From assembly GCA_015075185.1 (NCBI GenBank), contig JABTUW010000005.1:186001-250000 (forward strand): a stretch of 64,000 bases of DNA. The letters run 5' to 3'. The stretch's first letter is position 1; each line of letters opens with the position of its first letter. Below, piece after piece: positions 34,002 to 42,880 of this stretch. The position numbers and the translations under genes were made by a program. This DNA comes from Anaerolineales bacterium (GTDB lineage: Bacteria > Chloroflexota > Anaerolineae > 4572-78 > J111). The notes beneath the pieces are model-generated. The model saw only the letters and a list, made by a program, of their open reading frames with translations. It did no database searches and was not told the DNA's origin.

Positions 34002-35675
34002 TCAGGCATACGCCGGACCATCCGGCTTGTTGTTGACCGGAAAATCGCCGGGGCCGCGCGGTCCCGGACCCGGGCCGATCTGCCATTGGCCTTCCGTTTT
34101 GGTCATCTTGCCCAGGGCTTCCAGGAAGGTCACGTAATGATAAGGTTGAACCACCTCGCCGTTTGACATGATATTCTCGTTGTGGTGAGCCACAATCGGC
34201 TGCTGGCCGGGAATAAGCTTTTCGGCTAAAGCCGAGTGAGCCACCGGTGTTCCGACAGGCCGTTTGGAGACCGGATTGGCCGCGGTTGGATCCGCGGTGG
34301 GGTATTCGTCCCCCAGGCCAAAGATATGGCCGAACTCGTGCAGGATGGTATGCTGGCTGCTCTGGAATTTGCCGACGGTAATTTCGACATGCCGCCACTC
34401 GGCGGTAGGGCCGGCTCCTTCTTCACCTTTGCCCAGCACCAGGGGTTGTTTTTTGGCCCCACCGGTGACAATCTCATTGCTCACCAGGCGAGCACGGTCT
34501 TCGGAAAGGGCCATGTTTGGCTCAGTATCGCCCTCTGAACTGGCATGGCCTTCCACGGTCACCGGAAAGGGAGGAATTTGAGGCAGGCCCAGCGTCTGGC
34601 CAAACTCTTTCAGTTTGGTCTTGTCTTCAGCCTTGAGTTCACTCTTGCCGAGGTCAAAGTAAATCTTGCCGGGATTCTTGGTGTCCACGACGTTGTAGGC
34701 GGCACGGGTTCGGGTGGTCCGGGTGAAATTACCTTTATCGGGATTAGTAATGCCGTCTTCGGCCGACTCTTGAAATTGGCCAACGCTTTGATTGGCCCGG
34801 CCGGGCGGGGTGATGCTTTCTTCTAGGTCTGGCTCTTTGGGCCATTTATAAACGGAGATAACAAACTGGGCCTTTTCGACCCCACCCGTTTCATTTTCGG
34901 GGGCTTCGGCCACATGAATTTTGACATTCACATTGGGCAGGCTTTCCCAATAAGGTTTGGTGTTGTGAAAGGTATAATTTTCAGACCAGAAATCTTGAAC
35001 ATCGCCGACAGCTTGTTTTTTCCAGTCCTTGGTCTCATCCCCTTGCCACTGGAATTGATCCGGCGTATAGGCAGCGGCGGCCTCAGGACCGCCGGCTGTG
35101 GCCACCCAGCTAGGATCGGCAGGATTGCCCGGCAAAAATTTGAAGCAAATTCTGACGGTAACATCCAGGTTACCCTTAGCCGGATTGTATTTGGCGTCAA
35201 AGAGACCTCGCCCGGTATCGGGGTGGAAATTCTTAAGGCTGTACTCCTTGCTCATGAAGAGAGCCAGTTGTTCCTGGGCATCCAAGCGGGCCTCGTCGGG
35301 CCGGCTGTCGGTGGCATCGCCGATTCGATCCTTCATCCAGGCGGCGGCGTCACCCAGCCAGTTCCGCTGAATAGTCGCGACGTCCGGCTGGGACGTGGAC
35401 TGCAACTCTTTTCCCGCCGTATCTCCGGGACGATTGCCGATCAGTCGTTGGACCTGTTGGTTGCCCTGAACCCGACCCATTTGGCTGAACAGGGCCTGCT
35501 GCTGGGCGCGCTGAAAGGGATGATCCATCAAATCTGGAGCGACGGCTTCAGCCTCCCTGCCCTTGACGAGATCACCGGCCCCTGGCTGATGAGGTTGCAG
35601 CGCCCCAACCGGCTTGAGGTTGGGTCGTTTTTTTTGATAAGATTGAGTTTTCGTGAGTTGGGTCTGTTTACTCAT
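34002..35675 (-). CDS. eCIS cargo: leader, OmpA-like domain, metzincin-type zinc metallopeptidase (paralogue)
   Basis: 557 residues from the ATG at 35675 (GGTGG upstream; a GTG 12 bases earlier is in frame). The leader is divergent but present (FQRAQQQALFSQMGRVQGNQ, VQRLIGN). A beta-rich middle contains ECF-like charged stretches of unknown role. An OmpA-like region is at ~345-430 (YFDLGKSELKAEDKTKLKEF, VTVEGHASSEGDTEPNMALS, RHVEITV). The peptidase site is LHEFGHIFGLGDEYPTAD near residue 444, with Met-turn NIMSNGE near 500. The C-terminus (YHYVTFLEALGKMTK) matches the paralogue at 31819-33327. It probably arose with its partner gene by duplication. Confidence 0.8.
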   Translation of the reverse strand: MSKQTQLTKTQSYQKKRPNLKPVGALQPHQPGAGDLVKGREAEAVAPDLMDHPFQRAQQQALFSQMGRVQGNQQVQRLIGNRPGDTAGKELQSTSQPDVATIQRNWLGDAAAWMKDRIGDATDSRPDEARLDAQEQLALFMSKEYSLKNFHPDTGRGLFDAKYNPAKGNLDVTVRICFKFLPGNPADPSWVATAGGPEAAAAYTPDQFQWQGDETKDWKKQAVGDVQDFWSENYTFHNTKPYWESLPNVNVKIHVAEAPENETGGVEKAQFVISVYKWPKEPDLEESITPPGRANQSVGQFQESAEDGITNPDKGNFTRTTRTRAAYNVVDTKNPGKIYFDLGKSELKAEDKTKLKEFGQTLGLPQIPPFPVTVEGHASSEGDTEPNMALSEDRARLVSNEIVTGGAKKQPLVLGKGEEGAGPTAEWRHVEITVGKFQSSQHTILHEFGHIFGLGDEYPTADPTAANPVSKRPVGTPVAHSALAEKLIPGQQPIVAHHNENIMSNGEVVQPYHYVTFLEALGKMTKTEGQWQIGPGPGPRGPGDFPVNNKPDGPAYA

Positions 35676-35862
35676 AACATCTACCACCGTAAAACTGCCT
35701 TCACGCCTGAATTGGCATGGACCTGAAAACCCCGGTTACTATCCTGCCCTGTTTCAAAACAGAAGTTAGCCGAACCTTCGACCGAAAACTGAAATTTATC
35801 CTGCCGGTATTTGAAGCCGATGGTCGGATTAACCCCAATGATCACGTAATTGGTTACGGCAT

Positions 35863-36306
35863 TTATCCACTCACCCTGTATTTAATCTGCTGTGCAATAT
35901 CGAGGAACTCCGGCCACCAGGCTTCTTTCAGCTCGTCTTTTCGATGAGATGTAACTCCCTCGATGATCGTCTCAAAATAACGGTTCATCAAACGGGCAAA
36001 AGCGCCATCGCTAAGGTAGATAGTATCCAGAGGGTCGAACACCATCACACCCTCGAAAGGTTCGTCGTCAGGGTCCATATCTTCGGGGAAGAGAAAGCCG
36101 CTGTACTCTTGTACGCGTCCATGCCGGTTCAACACCCCGTCCGCAATAAACTGCACGCGGCTTTGCCAGAACTGCGTGGTCAGAAAATCCCGCAGAACGC
36201 GCAGTTCAGCCGGGCTGTCCCTGACCCGGGGACCGCTGTACTGAGGAGTTTCTTCCCACACAATCTGGAGTGTATCCACAAGTTGGTCATCTAGCAGTGT
36301 TTCCAT
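35863..36306 (-). CDS. small partner protein of the EndoU-type cargo (candidate immunity)
   Basis: 147 residues, acidic, no signal peptide or membrane segment (start METLLDDQLVDTLQIVWEE; later FLFPEDMDPDDEPFEGVMVF and AWWPEFLDIAQQIKY). It starts 11 bp after the EndoU toxin gene, the standard place of an immunity gene for a C-terminal nuclease toxin. I recognise no family. Acidic character suits an inhibitor of a basic nuclease domain, but this is inference from position and composition. Confidence 0.6.
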   Translation of the reverse strand: METLLDDQLVDTLQIVWEETPQYSGPRVRDSPAELRVLRDFLTTQFWQSRVQFIADGVLNRHGRVQEYSGFLFPEDMDPDDEPFEGVMVFDPLDTIYLSDGAFARLMNRYFETIIEGVTSHRKDELKEAWWPEFLDIAQQIKYRVSG

Positions 36307-36317
36307 AAGTCCTTTGC

Positions 36318-39300
36318 TTAAAAAATGATGTAAACAGTCTTGATTTTACCACCGCGATACCAGCCTTCCCATTTTAAGCCGGATTTCGATACCCCTTGAA
36401 ACTTGCCATCGCCTTTGGGAAACTGCTTGCGGCGGATGGCGTCCTCAACTGCTTCCGTTGCCGAGTCTTTCCACTTGGCCAGGTCTTTTGTTAATCCCTG
36501 TATGGTTGTCTTCTCGTAACGAGCTGCTTTCAGCGTTAATGGAGTTACCAGATTGCCTTTACCATCTTGCTGCCAGAAACCGTATTCATACTTTTTGACA
36601 GTACCTTCGGACGGATGCGGCGTTGTGCTGGTGATTTGACCCCGACCAACACCAGTAGGGGGCGAAGTCACACCTTCCGGAGATCTGTTCAAAAGTTCAT
36701 CAAGGAACGTCTGCTCGTCGTGACAGCCGTTGATACCCTTCTTCTTATCAATGCCATCAAATCTCCCCACATGCTCCAGAGTGTCTGCATCCACACCTTT
36801 GAAGTCCTTGAAGAACTGCTCACCGTAGAAGTTGATGACATCATTGCTGTATTTTGGGCCGCTGACCCGCTCGGTGATACGGAACGGCGTCTGATCCTTG
36901 GGGCTGACCTCAATTGTCCTGGCCCCGGTAAGCGGATCAGGCTCCCCAACCTGCCGTACAGGCGCCTTCTCAACGTTGGTGTAAAAGTCAATGATCCGGG
37001 GCAGCATCCCCTCAGGGCACAGGAAGTTATTCGGCGTCTGGGCCTCCAGCGACATGGCAATTTCCTGCCGGAGAAGTTCGATCTTGTTTGCCTCATGCTC
37101 ACCCATCATCCGCTTGATCTCGGCGATGTCCTTAAGATGGAGACCGCTCTCTTTACCTGCCTCGGCCAGCTCCAGCCTCGCCTGAAGCTGCTCGAGGAAC
37201 TGGGCTTCCTTCTCCAGGGCCTTGCTGTTCAGCTCAAGCAGCCTCTCCAACTCGGCCCTTGAAACGCCCTTGCCCTTCGACGCCTCGAGCTTTTTGGCGA
37301 GCCTGCCGGCGGCCGCTCGCGCCCGGCGCACGTTGACCAGTTCGCCATGGATCTGTCCCCTGAGCGTGACCTTGGCCAGAAACGGCTGAGCCATCCGTCC
37401 TCCAAGCGCCACCGCAGCGATGAAGGCGAGGTTGCCCAGCGAGATGTCCATGATCTCCTTCTCGGTCAGCCCCTCCTTGCCGCCGGTCTTCTCGCGCTTG
37501 GCTTTATCCGCCTCGTACAGCGCAACACCGTTGATGGCGACGAACTGCGTCGTGATTCCACCGAGCTTGCCCATCGTGGAGGCCGCGGCGACCTCGCCGA
37601 CAGCGGCTGTGTAGATCTTGCCGATGGCCTTGAGGCCGCCGAACATCAGGACACTCTTACCCATCTCGTCCACGAACCCGGCCAGCGTCGGATCCGTGGT
37701 GATGAGGGCGGTGGACATGGTGGTGAACGCGGCCGCCTCAACCACCGTAGCCACGCCGAAGCCGGCTGCAGCGCCCCACGCCGCCCCCGCAAACGCCTCG
37801 ACATACGCGCCCAGCCCGCCCGTCACGATCGCAATCCCGACCATAATCCCGAATGTGACGTAGGCGTTCCATGTCTGCTGGTCCTCGATGTGCCGGCCGA
37901 TCTTCGCGAACAGTTCCGTCCATTCCTTGGACTTGGCCTTCTCGTGAAGTTCGTCCTCGATCTTCTGCTTCTCGTCTGGGGTGGCCGCGGCCTTCCAGCG
38001 CAGGTAGATCGCCTTCCACTGCTCATGCATCTGGGTCACGGCGCGTTGGTCTTCGCGCAGGAGATCGTTCGCGTCTACGTCGCCCCACAGGCTGTTCGCC
38101 GCCGCCCGGATCTCGCCCACCTTGGTCAGGTTTTCCTGGAGCGCCTGCCAGGCGGCCTCACAGTTGTCCATGTTAGAGACGAAGGTGACCTCGGTGGACA
38201 GATCGCTGAGTTCCTTGAGGATTTGATCCAGCTCGGCCCTGGCTTTGTCAGGCTCCGTGAGCAGGACCTCGCGGACCCGCGCCAGCGTCTTGCGGAGTTC
38301 AGCCTCGCGCTCGGCCAGCTTGTAAGCGCCGTAGCGCGCCGGGGCGTAGCTGCCCTTGGTGTTGCTGACCCCGCTCTTGCCCGTCTTTTCGATCATCGCC
38401 GTCTGGATGGCCGGGCGTAGCTGCTCAAGGACGGCATCCACCATGTCGGCCGGGAACATCTTTGACCGCATCTCGGCATGGGCCAGCTTCACCTTGGCGG
38501 TCGCAGCCAGGTCCGAGCAGGCCGCAGCATCCACGTAGTCCCAAACAAGCTTGTTGATGACGAAGGCGGTGGCGGGGAATCCAGCGAACTGTTTCTCCAG
38601 ATTGGCCGCGATGGTAACGGCGCTGTGGACCATGCCCAGCACCTCTAGCTGGGCCTGAGTCTGGCCGGCCCAATTCGCCGCCGTGCCCGGACCCTTGTCG
38701 GCAGCGACGACCCTGGAGCGCTCGTCTACCTTCTGCCGGGCCGGTTCGAGCTGGCCGTCAAGGCTCCACTTCTTGACCAGGTCCTTCAGCCAGGCGAACT
38801 CGTTAACAATGAGGCGCATCCGCTCAATCACGGCCTCGCGGCCCACATCGGCCTTGAGTTTCACGTCCGCAGCCTGGTTAAGGGCAGCCTCCTCGCCAAA
38901 CTGCCCGGCGAGCTGTCCCTCGGGGCCTTTGATCAGGGGGGCATCGGTGCCTGAGTGGAAAGGGCCGGAGTAGAGGCTTTTGATCTGCTCGCGGTAACCC
39001 TGCTTGAGCTTGGGCCATTCGTCCGGCCCCATCTGGAATCCGAACAGCGGCGGCGCGGCGATGATCAAATAGGCCATCGTCTCAGATCCGTAAAGCTCAT
39101 TGGCCACTTCCTCGGCGGTGGCCTTTTCCGGTTGGATCACCCGGACCCAGTTGAGCTGCTTCGGCTGGATCTGGAGCATCACCGACCGCAGCTTGCTTTC
39201 GCCGATGTCGTGCTCACATGCCTCGGCCGGGTTGGCTTTGCGATATGCGGCAAAGTCTACGGCCAGGTGATCCCACAGCGCTCGGATAACATACTGGTCA

Positions 39301-40358
39301 ATCGGGTGCGAGGAACGCACCGTCTCGGCGGCGGGCAGGAACTTGTAGGGGTCCGGCTGCTCCTTCTTACCCTCGATTTTAAGGCGTTTCTCCTCGGCCA
39401 GCATACGCTGGTTCCAGGCCAGCACCCAGCGCGGCACCACGCGGCCGAGCGAGGCGGTCAGGAGGCGGAGGTAGAGGTTTGCCAGCTCAAGCACAACGCC
39501 AAAATTCCAATCCATCGCCCGATCGGGGATGGTTACACGATCGCGTGCTTTGTCAATCAGGTAGTCAATATTGTAAGAGGTATCGGCGCCGGCAGTGGTG
39601 GAGACGATGAACTCCCACGGATCATCGCGCTTCATGAAGAACTGCAGGCAGAACTGACCATTAAAACCAGCATTCCCCGACCCGTGCCAGCTAACATGAG
39701 GCACGTCGAGCGGGATATTCATCTTGCTCATGAAGATGTGCAACTCCTGGATGATACCTTTGCCATGCTTTTTGACATACGCCTCGGCGGTGCCGCCGGG
39801 TGACGGCTCAGGCGAGCTGCTGCTCCCCGACGATATCGGACCCATGATGGGCCAGCGGGCGATCATCGGGGCCGCGCCCTGGGTGATCTGCGGGACGCGC
39901 ATGGGGCTGGCTCCCTGGCTGCGCCGGCCCAGGTTTGCCGTTGATTTTTGGCTGTTATTGCCCGGAGATCCAGCCCCAGCCATAGAGAGTGGCTGACCGC
40001 CGGCAAAGCCCTCCCCCAAAACTTCCTCGGCTATAGGTTCTACCGGATGGGATTGCCTGGCAGCAAGAGGACGCGGACTTGTCCGATACGAGCCGACGAT
40101 TCGCTGCAAATGCTGATTGCCCTGCACCCGCCCAATTTGGGCAGCTATGGCCTGCCGTTGGGCAGTCTGCAGCCGTCTGTTAGCCAGATGAGTAGCCTGG
40201 TTCTCAATAGAGCTGCTGCCAGCCGCCAGAAGATCACCGGGCAATTGGGCCAAATCAGTTATCTTGCCGGCAAGATCGGTGGCGGCGGCCGGGGGTTCGA
40301 CCTTAGGCTGATTTTTCTTGTCCGCTTGATTCTCTGCTTTTTGATTTTGCTTGGTCAT
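36318..40358 (-). CDS. eCIS cargo polymorphic toxin: leader, long helical body, C-terminal EndoU RNase domain
   Basis: 1,346 residues. Residues 1-90 are the shared leader (HLANRRLQTAQRQAIAAQIG, RVQGNQHLQRIV). The body is mostly helical and unassigned, with hydrophobic stretches near 860-960 (MFGGLKAIGKIYTAAVGEV). The last ~150 residues match the bacterial EndoU family (PF14436 type): INGCHDEQTFLDEL near 1209 (first His), TSTTPHPSEGTVKKYEYGF near 1246 (second His), LTLKAARYEKTTIQGL, and a final WEGWYRGGKIKTVYIIF. EndoU enzymes cleave RNA with two His and a Lys. Unlike the neighbouring giant, no eCIS-core domain is present. Codon use in the middle (about 37.2-39.7 kb) looks more GC-rich than both ends. 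Its start overlaps the AAA+ gene stop (ATGA). Confidence 0.82.
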   Translation of the reverse strand: MTKQNQKAENQADKKNQPKVEPPAAATDLAGKITDLAQLPGDLLAAGSSSIENQATHLANRRLQTAQRQAIAAQIGRVQGNQHLQRIVGSYRTSPRPLAARQSHPVEPIAEEVLGEGFAGGQPLSMAGAGSPGNNSQKSTANLGRRSQGASPMRVPQITQGAAPMIARWPIMGPISSGSSSSPEPSPGGTAEAYVKKHGKGIIQELHIFMSKMNIPLDVPHVSWHGSGNAGFNGQFCLQFFMKRDDPWEFIVSTTAGADTSYNIDYLIDKARDRVTIPDRAMDWNFGVVLELANLYLRLLTASLGRVVPRWVLAWNQRMLAEEKRLKIEGKKEQPDPYKFLPAAETVRSSHPIDQYVIRALWDHLAVDFAAYRKANPAEACEHDIGESKLRSVMLQIQPKQLNWVRVIQPEKATAEEVANELYGSETMAYLIIAAPPLFGFQMGPDEWPKLKQGYREQIKSLYSGPFHSGTDAPLIKGPEGQLAGQFGEEAALNQAADVKLKADVGREAVIERMRLIVNEFAWLKDLVKKWSLDGQLEPARQKVDERSRVVAADKGPGTAANWAGQTQAQLEVLGMVHSAVTIAANLEKQFAGFPATAFVINKLVWDYVDAAACSDLAATAKVKLAHAEMRSKMFPADMVDAVLEQLRPAIQTAMIEKTGKSGVSNTKGSYAPARYGAYKLAEREAELRKTLARVREVLLTEPDKARAELDQILKELSDLSTEVTFVSNMDNCEAAWQALQENLTKVGEIRAAANSLWGDVDANDLLREDQRAVTQMHEQWKAIYLRWKAAATPDEKQKIEDELHEKAKSKEWTELFAKIGRHIEDQQTWNAYVTFGIMVGIAIVTGGLGAYVEAFAGAAWGAAAGFGVATVVEAAAFTTMSTALITTDPTLAGFVDEMGKSVLMFGGLKAIGKIYTAAVGEVAAASTMGKLGGITTQFVAINGVALYEADKAKREKTGGKEGLTEKEIMDISLGNLAFIAAVALGGRMAQPFLAKVTLRGQIHGELVNVRRARAAAGRLAKKLEASKGKGVSRAELERLLELNSKALEKEAQFLEQLQARLELAEAGKESGLHLKDIAEIKRMMGEHEANKIELLRQEIAMSLEAQTPNNFLCPEGMLPRIIDFYTNVEKAPVRQVGEPDPLTGARTIEVSPKDQTPFRITERVSGPKYSNDVINFYGEQFFKDFKGVDADTLEHVGRFDGIDKKKGINGCHDEQTFLDELLNRSPEGVTSPPTGVGRGQITSTTPHPSEGTVKKYEYGFWQQDGKGNLVTPLTLKAARYEKTTIQGLTKDLAKWKDSATEAVEDAIRRKQFPKGDGKFQGVSKSGLKWEGWYRGGKIKTVYIIF

Positions 40359-42604
40359 TGCCGGTCAACTATCAGCTTCAAATCATCTTCGCCCACCAAG
40401 CGGCCCATTTTTTGCAGCTCGCGGCGGACACCGTGGAGGAGATGCGGCATCATCACCCGGCCGCCATCGGCAGAAGCCAGAAAGGCGGCGTTGATGATAA
40501 CATTGCGAATGCTGCCGCCGGCCAGCTTGAAGCGGCGAGCCAGTAAGTCAAAGTCGAGGTTGGGGTCGTGGGGCACCTCAGGCGGGAAGAGGGCCTGCCA
40601 GATGCGCAGCCGGTCGGCTTCTTCGGGGAAGGGAAAATCTACGGCAAATTGCAGGCGGCGGGTGAAGGCTTCGTCCAGGTTAGCCCGCAGGTTAGTGGCC
40701 AGAATAGTCACGCCATCGTAGGCTTCCATGCGCTGCAATAAATAGCTGACCTCGATATTAGCGTAGCGGTCGTGGGCGTCTTTCACCTCGGAGCGTTTGC
40801 CAAAGATGGCGTCGGCTTCATCAAAAAAGAGAATGGCGTTGCTGCTGGCCGCCTCGTGGAAGATGCGTTCCAGGTTCTTTTCGGTTTCGCCGATGTATTT
40901 ACTGACCACCGTCGAAAGGTCAATTTTGTACAGGTCCAGACCCAACTCGCCGGCAATGACCTCGGCGGCCATGGTTTTGCCTGTGCCCGGCGGGCCGGCA
41001 AAGAGCACGGTCACACCCTGACTGGAAGCCAGTTTACTGCCCACACCCCATTCGTCTAACACTTGTGGCCGGCCCCGTACGGTAAAGATAATCTCCCGCA
41101 AAAGGGTCAACTGGTCGGCAGGCAGGATAATATCTTTCCAATCATAGCGCGGCGTGATCTTGCGGGCCAAGCTGCCCAGGTTAGGATTGGAGTGCGCGCG
41201 GGCCGCCACAAAAAGGTCGCGGTTTTGCAGCAAGTCGCCCCGCTGCGCCGCCATATCCTTGGCCGAAGCGACCGCATCACGAATTTGAGCGGTGGTCAGG
41301 AGGAATTGGCCGGCCAGAGCAGATATATCAAGTGAGGCGTGAGGCGTAGGGCGTGAGGTGGAATGGTTCTCCTCGCCTCCTCGCCTCTCCACCTCCTTGC
41401 TGCTTCCCATAAAATGTTGCCATAGAGCCAGCCGCTGGGAATAGGCCGGGACAGGAAACTCCAGCCAGAACAGGTGGCGATCTCGTTCCACACCGCTGGC
41501 CGACCAGGCCGCTTGCCCGGCGACGATAGCCAGGTCGGGGTGAGCGCACAGTTCGGCGAACAGGCTGGCAGCCGGGGTATGCTCGCGGCGTTCGCCTTCA
41601 GCCGCCAGGCAGACATCCCAGCCGCTCAAGTAGGCAACTGCCCCGGTCAGGCGGGCATCACGCAAGGCCAGCCGCAGTACGTGGTGGGGCGACAGGTCAG
41701 TTTTGACCGCTGCCGCCAGATCAACGTGCAGCAACGGGCGGTTAAGGCGGGCAGCCACAAGCCGGGCCGTCGCTTCCTGGCTGGCCCGGTCAGGCCCATA
41801 AAAGACCACCAGGGGCCGCTCGCCCGCCCGGTCAGCCCAGGCCAGATTGCTCTGGATATGACCCGCCAGCAGCGCGTCTGCTTCGGCAGAGCTAATCTGG
41901 GGCTGGAGCAGGCTCGCGTGCGGGCCAAGGTCGCTGTGGGGCTGATAATCGCCCAACAACCAGGCCACGATAGCTTCATCTAGGGTAAGCGTTTGAGCCA
42001 ACAAAGGCTGTCCCGGCTCGGCGCTGCGCTGGAGCAGATGATAGGTGAACAGCGAGGCTTCGGGAGCAAAATGAGCGAGAAGTAACAACCGCTCTGGACC
42101 AGGCGGCCCCAACAGATTGAGTACCAGGTTGACGGTGGGCCGCTTGCGGGTGACATCATCCTGCAAGTAGCCAAAAAGGCGTTCGTAGCGGAGATCGAGG
42201 GTCGGGGCCAGGCAAATCAGCAAAGCGTCAAGCTCAAAGCGATTAAGACCAAAGGCGGTCGCCAGACGTTCCAGGCGCAGGATGTGGCCGCGCTGGCGAG
42301 CGGTTTCGCTGATAAGCTGCACCTGGCGGCTGGCTTCGGCCAGGGCGGCTGAGAAAGCCTGGACCTCGTCCGGTTCCAGCGTAGTGGTTTGGCCCCAACT
42401 GTAACCCAGTGGACGGCCTAACAGTACCTCAGCCTCGGCATCGGCTACATAGAGGCCACGGAAAGCGTCGGCGGGATCCTGTCCGGCCAATTGCCAGCGC
42501 CGAATCTCGCGCTGAATGCGCAAATCAATGCCGGTTAATTCAGCCCGGATATGTTCAAGGTCAATATCAAGGGCGGCAGGCAGGCCCAAGGCCGGATTTG
42601 CCAT
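40355..42604 (-). CDS. AAA+ ATPase of the contractile injection system (Afp15 type)
   Basis: 749 residues from the ATG at 42604 (AGGA seven bases upstream); a TTG at 42631 is the alternative. The N-terminal half is a helical/winged region (GHILRLERLATAFGLNRFEL and LLICLAPTLDLRYERLFGYL, the conserved N-domain of the family) followed by a degenerate nucleotide-binding segment. The C-terminal AAA+ module has Walker A GPPGTGKT (near 536), Walker B ILFFDEAD (near 592), sensor ILATNLRANLDEAFTRRLQF and DFDLLARRFKLAGGSIRNVI. Afp15-type ATPases are needed for assembly in Afp/PVC machines. Residues ~401-427 are a short, repeat-derived insertion. The gene is translationally coupled to the EndoU cargo gene by ATGA. 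Confidence 0.92.
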   Translation of the reverse strand: MANPALGLPAALDIDLEHIRAELTGIDLRIQREIRRWQLAGQDPADAFRGLYVADAEAEVLLGRPLGYSWGQTTTLEPDEVQAFSAALAEASRQVQLISETARQRGHILRLERLATAFGLNRFELDALLICLAPTLDLRYERLFGYLQDDVTRKRPTVNLVLNLLGPPGPERLLLLAHFAPEASLFTYHLLQRSAEPGQPLLAQTLTLDEAIVAWLLGDYQPHSDLGPHASLLQPQISSAEADALLAGHIQSNLAWADRAGERPLVVFYGPDRASQEATARLVAARLNRPLLHVDLAAAVKTDLSPHHVLRLALRDARLTGAVAYLSGWDVCLAAEGERREHTPAASLFAELCAHPDLAIVAGQAAWSASGVERDRHLFWLEFPVPAYSQRLALWQHFMGSSKEVERRGGEENHSTSRPTPHASLDISALAGQFLLTTAQIRDAVASAKDMAAQRGDLLQNRDLFVAARAHSNPNLGSLARKITPRYDWKDIILPADQLTLLREIIFTVRGRPQVLDEWGVGSKLASSQGVTVLFAGPPGTGKTMAAEVIAGELGLDLYKIDLSTVVSKYIGETEKNLERIFHEAASSNAILFFDEADAIFGKRSEVKDAHDRYANIEVSYLLQRMEAYDGVTILATNLRANLDEAFTRRLQFAVDFPFPEEADRLRIWQALFPPEVPHDPNLDFDLLARRFKLAGGSIRNVIINAAFLASADGGRVMMPHLLHGVRRELQKMGRLVGEDDLKLIVDRQ
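41325..41400. repeat. intragenic copy of a spacer-type inverted repeat
   Basis: Words gtgaggcgtgagg...gcgtgaggtgg (left) and cctcgcctcctcgcctctccacctcc-like words (right) face each other inside the AAA+ gene, in frame, encoding a Ser/Glu/Arg/His-rich stretch (VERRGGEENHSTSRPTPHAS) not expected in this family. Confidence 0.55.
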
Positions 42605-42860
42605 GAAAGTTCCTAGTTCGCTGAGTCTCAAGTAATTGGTTCAATGTACAGGAACCCAAGTGCTGGAAGACAAGGGTTCTGCTAAGGATTGCTTAAGCCA
42701 GCCGATTATATTCAAAATTTCTCAGATTTTCTCTCTGACAAGGGGCAGAAATCCCGGGCCTGGTACTACTGGGTTTTAGAGGGGTTGGCCGGGTTATCAA
42801 GGGAGGAATGTCAGAGCAGCATCGCCAACTTCACCCTGAGTGGTCACACCCGGTGAAGTC

Positions 42861-42879
42861 AAGTTGAGTATATCAACTT
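42861..42879. terminator. small stem-loop after the FHA-transglycosylase gene
   Basis: AAGTTGA (42861-42867) pairs with TCAACTT (42873-42879), starting two bases after the stop codon. There is no T-run on the minus strand, so termination is doubtful. The rest of the 276-bp spacer 42605-42880 shows nothing else I can support. Confidence 0.3.
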
Positions 42880-42880
42880 T

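Noticed and set aside
35717..35947. 76-codon plus-strand frame beside the 147-residue partner gene
   Set aside because: No motif; it overlaps the 3' end of a better-supported minus-strand gene.
37347..38420. Plus-strand open frame of 357 codons
   Set aside because: Antisense shadow of the EndoU toxin gene in its most GC-rich part; no recognisable protein.
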